Source of the DNA: UBA10649 sp964391765
GTDB lineage: Bacteria > Actinomycetota > Actinomycetes > S36-B12
Assembly: GCA_964391765.1 (NCBI GenBank)
Contig: CAYMNG010000006.1
Location: forward strand, 1 to 50,621
Length of the DNA: 50,621 nt
Direction of reading: 5' to 3'
The notes below the pieces were generated by a model. That model searched no databases, was not told the DNA's origin, and saw only the letters and a program-made list of their open reading frames with translations. The position numbers were made by a program, and so were the translations under genes. The stretch's first letter is position 1. Every line of letters begins with the position of its first letter. Positions 31,586 through 39,295 of this stretch are shown here, one piece after another.

Positions 31586-32280
31586 CGGCTCGCACGCATC
31601 GACGGCAAGGCCCGCCGACGGACGTCGACCATCGGTTCCCGGCCGCACGCCTGCGCCGCGTCCGATGGTTCCGCGCCCATCGCGAACGGGGCGGGGCCGA
31701 CGGCGGGTGCTGGTACTTCTCGTCGACATCGGTTCCCGGCGGCGGTGGCCGCTTCGACCTCTCCGAGCCGCTGGGTACGTGCTACCTGGCCGCGACCGCG
31801 CTGGCGGCCGCGCGCGAGCGAGTAGCGCGTGCCGGTGAGGTCGTCTTCGCCCACGAGGTGGCCGGCGTCGTGGTGAGCGCGGTTCGCGCCGACCTCGGGC
31901 GGACGGCCGACCTGCTGTCCACCCGGGCGGCGAATCATGGTGTGACCGGTGAGCTGAGCACCACGACCGACTACGGGCTCGGCCAGGCATGGGCCGCCGC
32001 CCTGCACGCCGCCGGATTCGCGTCGATCCGCTACCAGCCGAGGTTCTCCACCGATCGGGTCGACGCGCTGGCGATCTTCGGGCCGACCGGCGAGGAACCG
32101 GCGCGAGGCCGCGTCGGCCGCACGCCGGTTCGCGACGTCCTGATCGCCGCGGGCTACACGATCACCGACGTGCCCCGCTCCACGAGCCCCGGTATGGCCC
32201 TGCTCGACTCACCCACCCGACCCGCGCACCCGATCAGCCGGCGAGCCCCGCGGCGCGGGATTCCTGGCCGAGCGTGGTGA
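31582..32280 (+). CDS. RES-domain toxin (NAD+ degrading type)
   Basis: A 232-residue protein whose core is the RES domain: RVRWFRAHRERGGADGGCWY with the first conserved arginine, FDLSEPLGTCYLAATALAAA with the family R-F-D and Y-L-A motifs, ARERV supplying the glutamate, and a later SIRYQPRFSTDR with the serine/arginine region. RES toxins (MbcT, ParT, Res) consume NAD+ by phosphorolysis or ADP-ribosylate targets. Length is near the usual 150-230, with an extra C-terminal Pro/Arg tail. Paired with the preceding antitoxin, it is the last clear island gene; the next 158 bp hold no gene I can support. Confidence 0.85.
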   Translation: MTARTHRRQGPPTDVDHRFPAARLRRVRWFRAHRERGGADGGCWYFSSTSVPGGGGRFDLSEPLGTCYLAATALAAARERVARAGEVVFAHEVAGVVVSAVRADLGRTADLLSTRAANHGVTGELSTTTDYGLGQAWAAALHAAGFASIRYQPRFSTDRVDALAIFGPTGEEPARGRVGRTPVRDVLIAAGYTITDVPRSTSPGMALLDSPTRPAHPISRRAPRRGIPGRAW

Positions 32281-32438
32281 CGCCGCGACCGTTCCGGGTG
32301 TCCGCGACGGCGAGAGCGCGCTCGTGGCCGCGTCGCGTGTCGCGCGCTGCGCGGAGTCGCTGGTCGGCCGCGTCGTGGCAGGCGTCCTACGCCTTCACCC
32401 GGGCCGGCGGTCGCCTCGGCGCGCATAGGATCGCGGCC

Positions 32439-34241
32439 GTGACCTCGAAGAAGGGCGGCGGCGGTCGTCGACGCCGCTCGCAGACCCACCCGCAGACCCG
32501 CCCGCGGCGGCCCGGCCGCCCGCCCGGCGGGCACGACGGCGGTGACGCCAGCGACCAGCCGCTGTTCGCGTCGCTGCGGCAGTCGCTGCGATCTTCGGAA
32601 CCGCTGGACCTGCTCGCCACCGTCAGCGGACTGCTCGAGGTCACCGACCCGCGCCGGCGCAGTCCGTTCGCCGCGGAACAGCTGCCGTACACCCTCGACG
32701 ACCTCGTCGACTCGTTCATCGACCAGTCGTACGCGGAGACCACGGCGGCACTCACGGCGATCCGCGCGCTGACGGGCAACGAACTGCTCGCGGCCCGCAT
32801 CGGACGCGAACTGGCCAACCGGCGGCAGCCGATGCCCGAGTGGCTCGCCGGCATGGACCGCGCCGTCGTCGATCCGGACGTGTGGTTCGTCACCCACGTG
32901 CTCGGCGACGGGGATAACTACCTGGTCGGCGTCACGCTCCCGTCCGGCCACTGCCTGTCGGCGCTGATCTACGTCGACCACAACATGGGCACCTTGGTGA
33001 AGGACGCATTCATCGTCCCGCAGCCGCTCGCGGACCTGAGCCGGCTGATGGCGGAGAACCTCGACGACGTCGACCAGACGATGACGCTGGTCGATCCCGC
33101 GACGGCGCGCGCGGCCGTCGAGGACGCGATCGCGACCGGATCGATGTTCCTCGAGCAGCCGGAGAGCGACAGCTGGCCGATGTGCCGGCCGATCGTGGAG
33201 TGGATGCTGCGTATGCTCCCCGCGGGCGGAGCGGTCGCCGAGCGTACGGAGTGGACCGATCCCGAATGCGTCGCGATCGCCGAGGCCTTCCTCGCCTCGC
33301 CGATGGCCGCCGACCTCGACGACGACCAGCGTGGCCTCCTGGAGCCCCTGCTGTGGTTCGGCACCGACTACGGACCGGGTGATCCCCTGCGGTGGAGCCC
33401 GGTCAACGTGGAGATCCTGCTCGTCGACTGGTTCCCCCGCAAGGTCCACGCGCCCGTCGACGAGTTGTCGAAACTGCCGGACCTGCTGCGGGCCTTCGTC
33501 CGCTACAGCCATGCCGAACGCGGCATCCGCAGCTCGCTGACCGCGCAGACCCTCGCGTCCGTCGACCAGTGGGAACCGGTCTTCTGGGCCGCCATCCGGA
33601 CCGACGGCCCGTCCGGCATGGCCACGCTGCTCGCGGGGATGTTCGGCGGCGCCGAGACTGACGACTGGGACTTCGAGGCGTACATGATCGACTCGCTCGC
33701 CGAGGAGGTGGGCGGACCGCTGCAACTGATGGCCCTCGACGACGATCCGTTGCCCGACGAGCCGTTCGCGTGGGCGGGCATCCCGGACGACATCCGACCG
33801 GTCGTGACCGAGTACCTGCAGGCGTGCGATCGGGTGGCCGACGAGCTGTTCGACGTCGAGCACCGCACGGCGATGCGCCGGCTCCTGTCCCGCGCCGCCG
33901 TCGGCGATCCGGCCATCTTCCGGCGCAGGTCCTCGACCGCGAGGGGTGCGGCAGCCGTGGCGTGGCTGGTCACGCGGGCCAACCGGTCCGCCGGCGGTGA
34001 CCGTGGTTCGGTGAGCGTGGGCGACCTGATCGCCGCGTTCGGCGTCACCGGCAGCGTGTCCCAGCGGGCCGAGCCCCTGCTGCGCGCGATCGGCGTCGAC
34101 CCGTTCGAGTACCGCGAACAGCCCAGTCTGGGCACGCCCGACCTGCTCACGTCCCGGACGCGGGCGGCGATCATGGGCTACCGGGACGCGCTCCTCGAGG
34201 ACGACGACGAGGACGACGACGACGAGGACGAGGACGCGTAG
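32439..34241 (+). CDS. Uncharacterised 600-residue protein with acidic tail
   Basis: Starts at GTG with a basic, disordered N-terminus (TSKKGGGGRRRR) and ends in a run of about twenty Asp/Glu. The body is helical: EPLDLLATVSGLLEVTDPRR, TLDDLVDSFIDQSYAETTAA, then a mixed domain around DPDVWFVTHVLGDGDNYLVG and LPSGHCLSALIYVDHNMGTL, and a C-terminal helical part (DDIRPVVTEYLQACDRVADE, FRRRSSTARGAAAVAWLVTR) resembling helix-turn-helix accessory segments. I recall actinobacterial proteins of this layout annotated only by DUF number and cannot give a function. The base and acid tails suggest nucleic acid or chromatin-like contact, which is speculation. A hairpin spans the stop codon. Confidence 0.82.
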   Translation: MTSKKGGGGRRRRSQTHPQTRPRRPGRPPGGHDGGDASDQPLFASLRQSLRSSEPLDLLATVSGLLEVTDPRRRSPFAAEQLPYTLDDLVDSFIDQSYAETTAALTAIRALTGNELLAARIGRELANRRQPMPEWLAGMDRAVVDPDVWFVTHVLGDGDNYLVGVTLPSGHCLSALIYVDHNMGTLVKDAFIVPQPLADLSRLMAENLDDVDQTMTLVDPATARAAVEDAIATGSMFLEQPESDSWPMCRPIVEWMLRMLPAGGAVAERTEWTDPECVAIAEAFLASPMAADLDDDQRGLLEPLLWFGTDYGPGDPLRWSPVNVEILLVDWFPRKVHAPVDELSKLPDLLRAFVRYSHAERGIRSSLTAQTLASVDQWEPVFWAAIRTDGPSGMATLLAGMFGGAETDDWDFEAYMIDSLAEEVGGPLQLMALDDDPLPDEPFAWAGIPDDIRPVVTEYLQACDRVADELFDVEHRTAMRRLLSRAAVGDPAIFRRRSSTARGAAAVAWLVTRANRSAGGDRGSVSVGDLIAAFGVTGSVSQRAEPLLRAIGVDPFEYREQPSLGTPDLLTSRTRAAIMGYRDALLEDDDEDDDDEDEDA

Positions 34242-34262
34242 CCCGGCGACGCGTCCTCGTCC
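34226..34262. terminator. Bidirectional terminator between convergent genes
   Basis: GGACGAGGACGCG (34226-34238) pairs perfectly with CGCGTCCTCGTCC (34250-34262) around an 11-nt loop that holds the stop codon of the 600-residue protein gene. It also lies just downstream of the convergent permease gene. Confidence 0.75.
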
Positions 34263-34268
34263 GGGGCG

Positions 34269-36224
34269 TCAGGTGCTGACCGGTGCCGCGCGGTACGCCC
34301 GCCAGCCGCCGTACGCGGTGATCTCGGGGTGCTGTTCGGCCATCTGCCGGTCGAACAAGATGCCGGGCACGACGCGGCCGTCGAGGAGCTCGACCGGACC
34401 GCGGTACAGGCCCGGCGGCTCCCCCTCGATCACCTTCAACAGCACCTCCATCGGCACCAGGTACAACTCACCGGGGATCGCGGCACCCGTCTCGTCCTCC
34501 CGGACGCGGTACATACCCGGGTGGACGTCGCCGATCGTGTGGACCCGGTAGTTCGGCGAGGTCGAGATCTCCTGCACGAACTCGGCACCGTCGAGGTTGC
34601 CGTGCAGTTCCAGTCCCCGCATCAGCGTCCCGTTCACGAACAGCAACCCGTCGTCGAGTTCGCGGTCGGTCTCGTTCCGGCCGGCCCAGCCGAAGTAGGC
34701 GAGGATCGCGGCGAAGAACAGGTAGCCCCAGGTGATCTGCGGTGAGGCGTTCCACGCGACCTCGTAGGCGTTGATCAGGCCGACGAACGACAGCGCGGCC
34801 GCGATCAGCGCGGTCGCCGCCGCCGCGTACATGCGCCGGTCGATGACGAAGGCGGTGATGGCGCCGAGGATCACGCCGACGAGCACCGAGCCCTGGCCGA
34901 ACAGCTTCAGGCCGTCGTAGATGACGCCGTTGTTGATCAGGGCGTCGATCCCGACCGTCTGCGCGTTCGTCGACGCGCTCGCCAGCGCGTTGTCGACCAG
35001 CCCGGTCGCCCACTCCGCGATGCTCGGCAGCATCGCGACGATGATCGCCGGCGCGTACCGCTTCGCGTTGACGTTGAAGGCCTGCGCGCCGATCACCATG
35101 CCGATGTACAGCAGCACCGGAACCAGCGCCTGCATCGGGAAGATCGCGAGGAACGTCCCGACCAGGCCGGTGAAGCACACGACCGCGACGACGACCCCGG
35201 TCGCCAGCGAGTAGCCGATCCGGCCCCCCGCCTGCTTCCAACCCGGGTGGCCGATGTAGACCGCCGGCGGGAACGGTGAGCCCAGGAACGAGCCGATGAC
35301 GGCGCCGAGTCCGTCCGCGCTGAGCACCTGCCGGACCGAGTAGCGGTCACCGGCGGCCGCCGCGGACTCCACGTTCGTCATGCCCTCGGTGAAGTTGTAG
35401 ATGCCCAGCGGGATCGCCGATGCCAGCAGCGGCGCGATGTCCTGCAGTCCGGTGACGACGTCACCGGACGGGAACGGCAGCTTCAGTGCCAGATTGCTGA
35501 TCGAATCCGACACCGCCGACGGCTCGAGGATCCCCGACCAGCCCAGGGCCACCGCGATCCACGCGACCGCCGTCGAGACGATCACGGCCAGCAGCGCCAC
35601 GGGGACACCGAACGGCATCCGCCGATTGCCGAGGAAGCCGACGAGGATGAAGGCGAACGCGACGAAGCCGATCCACGCCGCCTGCCACATCTGCGCGGCC
35701 GGGCGCATCGAGATGAACGTGATCGAGATGCCGGCGAGCGCGCCGAGCAGGGCGGCCCGGGGCGTGAACCGTCGGATGTACGGCCCGAACACCGCGCCCA
35801 GCAGCACGATGCAGCCGACGATGAACGCCCAGGCGAGGCCGGCCCGGTACCCCTTCATCGCGTCACCGGACTGGATCAGCACCGGGAGCATGACGACGAA
35901 CACGACGATGAAGGTGTGCGGGACGCTCGGGCCGTACGGCAGGGCGGTCACGTCGGCCCGGTTCTCCCGACGCGCGAGCCGCCGCGCGAGCACCGCGTAC
36001 CAGATATTGCCCAGCGGGAGCGCGATCCCCAGCGCCGGCAGGATGCGTCCGTACACCGTGTCGCCGGGGATCTGCACGACGAACAGGCACAGCCCGGTCA
36101 GGACGATCACGTTGAGCAGTACGTTCGTGCCCAGTCCGAACAGGCCGTTCCAGTCACCGCGGGTCCACCAGGGGATGCGGACGGCCGGGCCCGCGTGGAC
36201 GTCCGCTGTCGTTGCGGTGCTCAT
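34269..36224 (-). CDS. NCS2-type permease fused to an allophanate-hydrolase C-terminal-like domain
   Basis: A 651-residue protein. Residues about 20-515 form a 12-14 helix permease of the xanthine/uracil/vitamin C class: GLGTNVLLNVIVLTGLCLFV, NRADVTALPYGPSVPHTFIV, and FTEGMTNVESAAAAGDRYSV as the substrate-contact region. Residues about 527-645 are a soluble domain: GLELHGNLDGAEF, then GAAIPGELYLVPMEVLLKVI, PPGLYRGPVELLDGRVVPGI, and HPEITAYGGWRAYRA. The order G-x-x-x-x-GE-L-W/Y-x-x-P, L-G/R-G-x-V-x-L-x-DGR-x-V-x-G and I-T-x-YGGWRAY is that of the C-terminal domain of allophanate hydrolase (AtzF/DUR1). It is last in a six-gene operon, 3 bp after the hydrolase gene. The fusion suggests a transporter for ureido compounds with a docking or sensing module. 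Confidence 0.83.
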   Translation of the reverse strand: MSTATTADVHAGPAVRIPWWTRGDWNGLFGLGTNVLLNVIVLTGLCLFVVQIPGDTVYGRILPALGIALPLGNIWYAVLARRLARRENRADVTALPYGPSVPHTFIVVFVVMLPVLIQSGDAMKGYRAGLAWAFIVGCIVLLGAVFGPYIRRFTPRAALLGALAGISITFISMRPAAQMWQAAWIGFVAFAFILVGFLGNRRMPFGVPVALLAVIVSTAVAWIAVALGWSGILEPSAVSDSISNLALKLPFPSGDVVTGLQDIAPLLASAIPLGIYNFTEGMTNVESAAAAGDRYSVRQVLSADGLGAVIGSFLGSPFPPAVYIGHPGWKQAGGRIGYSLATGVVVAVVCFTGLVGTFLAIFPMQALVPVLLYIGMVIGAQAFNVNAKRYAPAIIVAMLPSIAEWATGLVDNALASASTNAQTVGIDALINNGVIYDGLKLFGQGSVLVGVILGAITAFVIDRRMYAAAATALIAAALSFVGLINAYEVAWNASPQITWGYLFFAAILAYFGWAGRNETDRELDDGLLFVNGTLMRGLELHGNLDGAEFVQEISTSPNYRVHTIGDVHPGMYRVREDETGAAIPGELYLVPMEVLLKVIEGEPPGLYRGPVELLDGRVVPGILFDRQMAEQHPEITAYGGWRAYRAAPVST

Positions 36225-36227
36225 GTC

Positions 36228-36914
36228 TCATGCCCTCCTGGTGTCGTCCGACGTCGCGATGGCGGCGAGCAGGTCGTCCGAGGACGTGACCCACCCGACG
36301 ATCCCGCCCTGGGCCGAGAACATCGCCAGGGCGGACCGGTGGAACTCGGGGAAGTACGAACCCGTGCAGTCCGAGAGGATCAGGCACTCGAACCCGCGGT
36401 CGTTGGCGGCGCGGACCGTGGTCTGCACGCAGACCTCCGTCGTCACCCCGGTCACGACGAGGTGGGTGATGCCCCGGGCGCGCAGGATGGCCTCCAGGTC
36501 GGTGGCGTAGAACGCGTCCTTGCCGGGCTTGTCGAGGACGACCTCGCCCGGGGCGGGGGCGAGCTCGGGGACGATCTCGTGCCCCGCCGAGCCGCGCACC
36601 AGCAGCCGGCCCATCGGCCCCTCGTCGCCGATCCGCAGCGACGGGTTCCCGCGGTCCCGCTTGGCGGGGAACAGGTCCGACAGGTCCGGCCGGTGCCCCT
36701 CGCGGGTGTGGATCACGATGGCCCCGTGCTCGCGGAACGCCGCCAGGACGCGCTGCGTCGGGGCGATCGCGGTCCGCAGGCGGGAGACGTCGTTGCCCAA
36801 CGACTCGCCGAAGCCGCCGGGCTCGACGAAGTCGCGCTGGAAGTCGATGCACAGCAGGGCCGTGCTGGGGAAGTCGAACCGGTAGTCATACGGTTCGGCC
36901 AACGTGGTGATCAT
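36228..36914 (-). CDS. Isochorismatase-superfamily cysteine hydrolase, biuret amidohydrolase-like
   Basis: A 228-residue enzyme. The triad is visible as aspartate in LLCIDFQRDFVEPGG, lysine in VVLDKPGKDAFYATDL and the nucleophile cysteine in VVTGVTTEVCVQTTVRAAND. Substrate-loop sequences HRPDLSDLFPAKRDRG and GDEGPMGRLLVRGSAGHEI, plus YFPEFHRSALAMFSAQGGIV, closely resemble biuret amidohydrolases and relatives such as ureidoacrylate hydrolases. It would remove ammonia from an amide or ureido compound. ATG follows GAGGAGG. It lies 9 bp after the carbamate kinase and 3 bp before the permease, so the substrate is probably what the permease imports. Biuret to allophanate is the leading guess. Confidence 0.82.
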   Translation of the reverse strand: MITTLAEPYDYRFDFPSTALLCIDFQRDFVEPGGFGESLGNDVSRLRTAIAPTQRVLAAFREHGAIVIHTREGHRPDLSDLFPAKRDRGNPSLRIGDEGPMGRLLVRGSAGHEIVPELAPAPGEVVLDKPGKDAFYATDLEAILRARGITHLVVTGVTTEVCVQTTVRAANDRGFECLILSDCTGSYFPEFHRSALAMFSAQGGIVGWVTSSDDLLAAIATSDDTRRA

Positions 36915-36923
36915 GCCGCCTCC

Positions 36924-37922
36924 TCAGGTGGCGTCGGTTCGAGCGGTCGGGCGGGCGTCGTCCGACGGCCGCCGGGTGATATGCGTCCCGGCGTTGCCGC
37001 GCAACGCATCCGGCAGCCGGGAGATCGACGTGATGACGGCCTCCTCGCCGCCGGCGGCGAGGAAGGCGAGCGCGGACTCGACCTTGGGACCCATCGAACC
37101 GGCGGGGAACTCCCCGGCGACCAGGAACGCGCGCGCCTCGTCCTCGTCGATCGTCGCGAGTGCGCGCTGCGCCGGCGTCCCGAAGCCGACGTACACCTGG
37201 TCGACGCCGGTGACCAGGACGAGCGTGCGCAGGCCGATCCGAGCGGCGAGCAGCGCGGACAGGCGGTCCTTGTCGATGACGGCGTCGACGCTGCGCCAGC
37301 CGTCCGCCTCGCGCACGACCGGGATCCCCCCGCCGCCGCCGGCGATGACGACGGATCCGGTCGCGGCGAGCGCGGCGATCTGCGGTGCCTCGAGCACGTC
37401 CCGCGGCACGGGACTGGACACGACGCGACGGAACACGCCGTCGCTGGTCTCCGTGACGGTCCAGCCGGCCTCGGCCGCGCGCAGTCGGGCGACGTCTGCG
37501 GTCATCACCGACCCGATCGGCTTGGTCAGCGCGGTGAACGCGGGGTCGTCGGCGCTGACCTCGGCGTGGGTCAGGACCGCGACCGCCCGCACGGGGAGTC
37601 CGCGGCGGTGCAGCGCGTTGTCGACCGCGAGCGTGAGGATGTGGCCGATCCCGCCCTGGGAGTCGGCGACCGCGAGCCACAGCGGCAGGTCGGGCAGCCC
37701 TTCGATCGGAGCCTCGGGTGCGACGAGTTCGCCGCGGCGCAGGATGTATCCGACCTGCGGCCCGTTCCCGTGGCTGACCACGATGCGCCACCCGTCGCCG
37801 ACGAGCTCGCCGATCTGCTCGGCGAACGACTGCGCGCGTTCGCGCTGCCGGACGAGCGAGCCGTCCTCGCCCTCGAGGACGAGGGCGTTGCCGCCGATGG
37901 CGATGAGCGCGCTGTCGGTCAT
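36924..37922 (-). CDS. Carbamate kinase (ArcC/AllK-like)
   Basis: A 332-residue amino-acid kinase family enzyme. Motifs are ALIAIGGNALV at the N-terminus, WRIVVSHGNGPQVGYIL, GIGHILTLAVDNALHRRG, KPIGSVMT, VVIAGGGGGIPVV, AVIDKDRLSALLAARIG, LVLVTGVDQVYVGFGTPAQ and FPAGSMGPKVESALAFL. It transfers phosphate from carbamoyl phosphate to ADP, yielding ATP, ammonia and CO2. The ATG overlaps the TGA of the AllG gene, a strong hint that it consumes the carbamoyl phosphate made by the AllFGH complex. Length is slightly over the usual 310 because of a polar C-terminal tail. Confidence 0.93.
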   Translation of the reverse strand: MTDSALIAIGGNALVLEGEDGSLVRQRERAQSFAEQIGELVGDGWRIVVSHGNGPQVGYILRRGELVAPEAPIEGLPDLPLWLAVADSQGGIGHILTLAVDNALHRRGLPVRAVAVLTHAEVSADDPAFTALTKPIGSVMTADVARLRAAEAGWTVTETSDGVFRRVVSSPVPRDVLEAPQIAALAATGSVVIAGGGGGIPVVREADGWRSVDAVIDKDRLSALLAARIGLRTLVLVTGVDQVYVGFGTPAQRALATIDEDEARAFLVAGEFPAGSMGPKVESALAFLAAGGEEAVITSISRLPDALRGNAGTHITRRPSDDARPTARTDAT

Positions 37923-39295
37923 GGCGTGCGCGCCAGGTCGGCGAGGGCGAGCACGGCGTGGCGGAAGACGTCCGGCGGGGCGGTCACGATGCCCGCGCCG
38001 ATCTGGCCGATCCCGGCCTGCTTGTGCGCGATGCCGGTGTTGATCACCGGGAGCACGCCGGTGTCGAGGACCCGCAGGACGTCGATGCCGCTGGGTGCCC
38101 CGGCGAAGTTCAACGACGGGATCGCATACGCCGGGTGCGGTCGGACCGTGATGCGGCGCATCGAGCGCGATGTCGCCAGCGCGTCGTCGGGCGTCCCGCC
38201 CACGAACTGCGTGATCGCCGGGGACGCGGCCATCGCGAAGCCGCCCAGGCCGACCGTCTCGGTGATCGCGGAGTCGCCCAGGTCCGGGTTCGCGTCCTCG
38301 ATCGTGTAACCGGGGAACAGCAGACCGTCGGCCGGCCCGACCGGTGCGGTGAACCACGTGTCGCCCGTGCCGGCCACGCGAAGGCCGAACTCGACGCCGT
38401 TGCGGCTCATCGTCGTGACGACGCTCGACCCGGCGACGCCGACCGCCGCATCGGCCGCGAGCTTCGCGGCGGCCATCGACACGTTGAGCATGAAGTGGTC
38501 GTTGCCGGCCAGGAAGCCGAGCACCTCGACGCCCCCGGGCACGGTCGCGATCGTCGGCGCGAGCCGCCGGGTGAACAGGCTCGTCGCGGCGACGTTGCGG
38601 TTGTGGCCCTCGTCGCCCATCGTCAGGGCCTGCGCGACCAGCGACGTCACGTCGATCGCCCCGGCGTACCGCAACGTGGCGTCCAGCACGGGCCCGAGGA
38701 CGTCGCGCATCCAGCCCAGGCGCGTGATGACCTCGGTGTCGTACGCCCCGAACCGCAGGACCTTTCCCAACCCCTCGTTCAACGGCGAGAACGCCCGTCG
38801 GCCGTCGTCCTCGACGACGGCCACCGGCATGGACGGCGCGACCACGCCGGCCATCGGTCCCACCGTCGCGTGGTGGTGGCACGGCGAGACCTGGACCGCT
38901 CCGCTGCGCAGGAGGGCGAGCGCGTCCTCGCCCGTCGCCGCCCAGCCCTCGAACAGGCAGGCCCCGGTCAACGCGCCGAGCATCGGTCCGCACATCCGCT
39001 CGACCGCGATCGGCGGGCCGGCGTGGAGCAGGAGCCGACCGGAGGCCATGGCGGGGATGACGTCCCGGGCCGGGCGGACCCCGACGAACTGCGCCCGGAC
39101 CGCGTGGATCGCGGCGACGGCCCGCTCGTTCACCTCGTGGGTGCGGTCGGTGTCCAGCGCCGCCATCGCCCGGCCGGCGACGGCGTCGCCGAACGCCGGC
39201 GGCCGCCAGTCCAACTGGACGACGTCCTCGCCGCCGACACCGTCGACGATCAGGGGAAGCCCGACGTTCAGGACACGCACTCCGCCGGCGATCAC
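37919..39295 (-). CDS. allG: AllG/YlbE family protein (DUF1116), oxamate carbamoyltransferase subunit
   Basis: A 458-residue DUF1116 protein. Typical segments are NVGLPLIVDGVGGEDVVQLD at the N-terminus, PMLGALTGACLFEGWA, SPCHHHATVGPMAGVVAPSM, FSPLNEGLGKVLRFGAYDTE, MGDEGHNRNVAATSLFTRRL, GNDHFMLNVSMAAAKLAADA and TMSRNGVEFGLRVAGTGDTWF. In Escherichia coli the FdrA-YlbE-YlbF (AllFGH) proteins form the oxamate carbamoyltransferase that converts oxalurate and phosphate to oxamate and carbamoyl phosphate. The GTG start has GGAGG ahead and overlaps the FdrA stop; its own stop overlaps the kinase start. All key blocks look intact. Confidence 0.9.
   Translation of the reverse strand: MIAGGVRVLNVGLPLIVDGVGGEDVVQLDWRPPAFGDAVAGRAMAALDTDRTHEVNERAVAAIHAVRAQFVGVRPARDVIPAMASGRLLLHAGPPIAVERMCGPMLGALTGACLFEGWAATGEDALALLRSGAVQVSPCHHHATVGPMAGVVAPSMPVAVVEDDGRRAFSPLNEGLGKVLRFGAYDTEVITRLGWMRDVLGPVLDATLRYAGAIDVTSLVAQALTMGDEGHNRNVAATSLFTRRLAPTIATVPGGVEVLGFLAGNDHFMLNVSMAAAKLAADAAVGVAGSSVVTTMSRNGVEFGLRVAGTGDTWFTAPVGPADGLLFPGYTIEDANPDLGDSAITETVGLGGFAMAASPAITQFVGGTPDDALATSRSMRRITVRPHPAYAIPSLNFAGAPSGIDVLRVLDTGVLPVINTGIAHKQAGIGQIGAGIVTAPPDVFRHAVLALADLARTP

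Noticed and set aside
21055..32438. Integrated prophage or integrative element with tRNA-Arg attachment
   Set aside because: No integrase, phage structural gene or second copy of the tRNA-Arg 3' end was seen.
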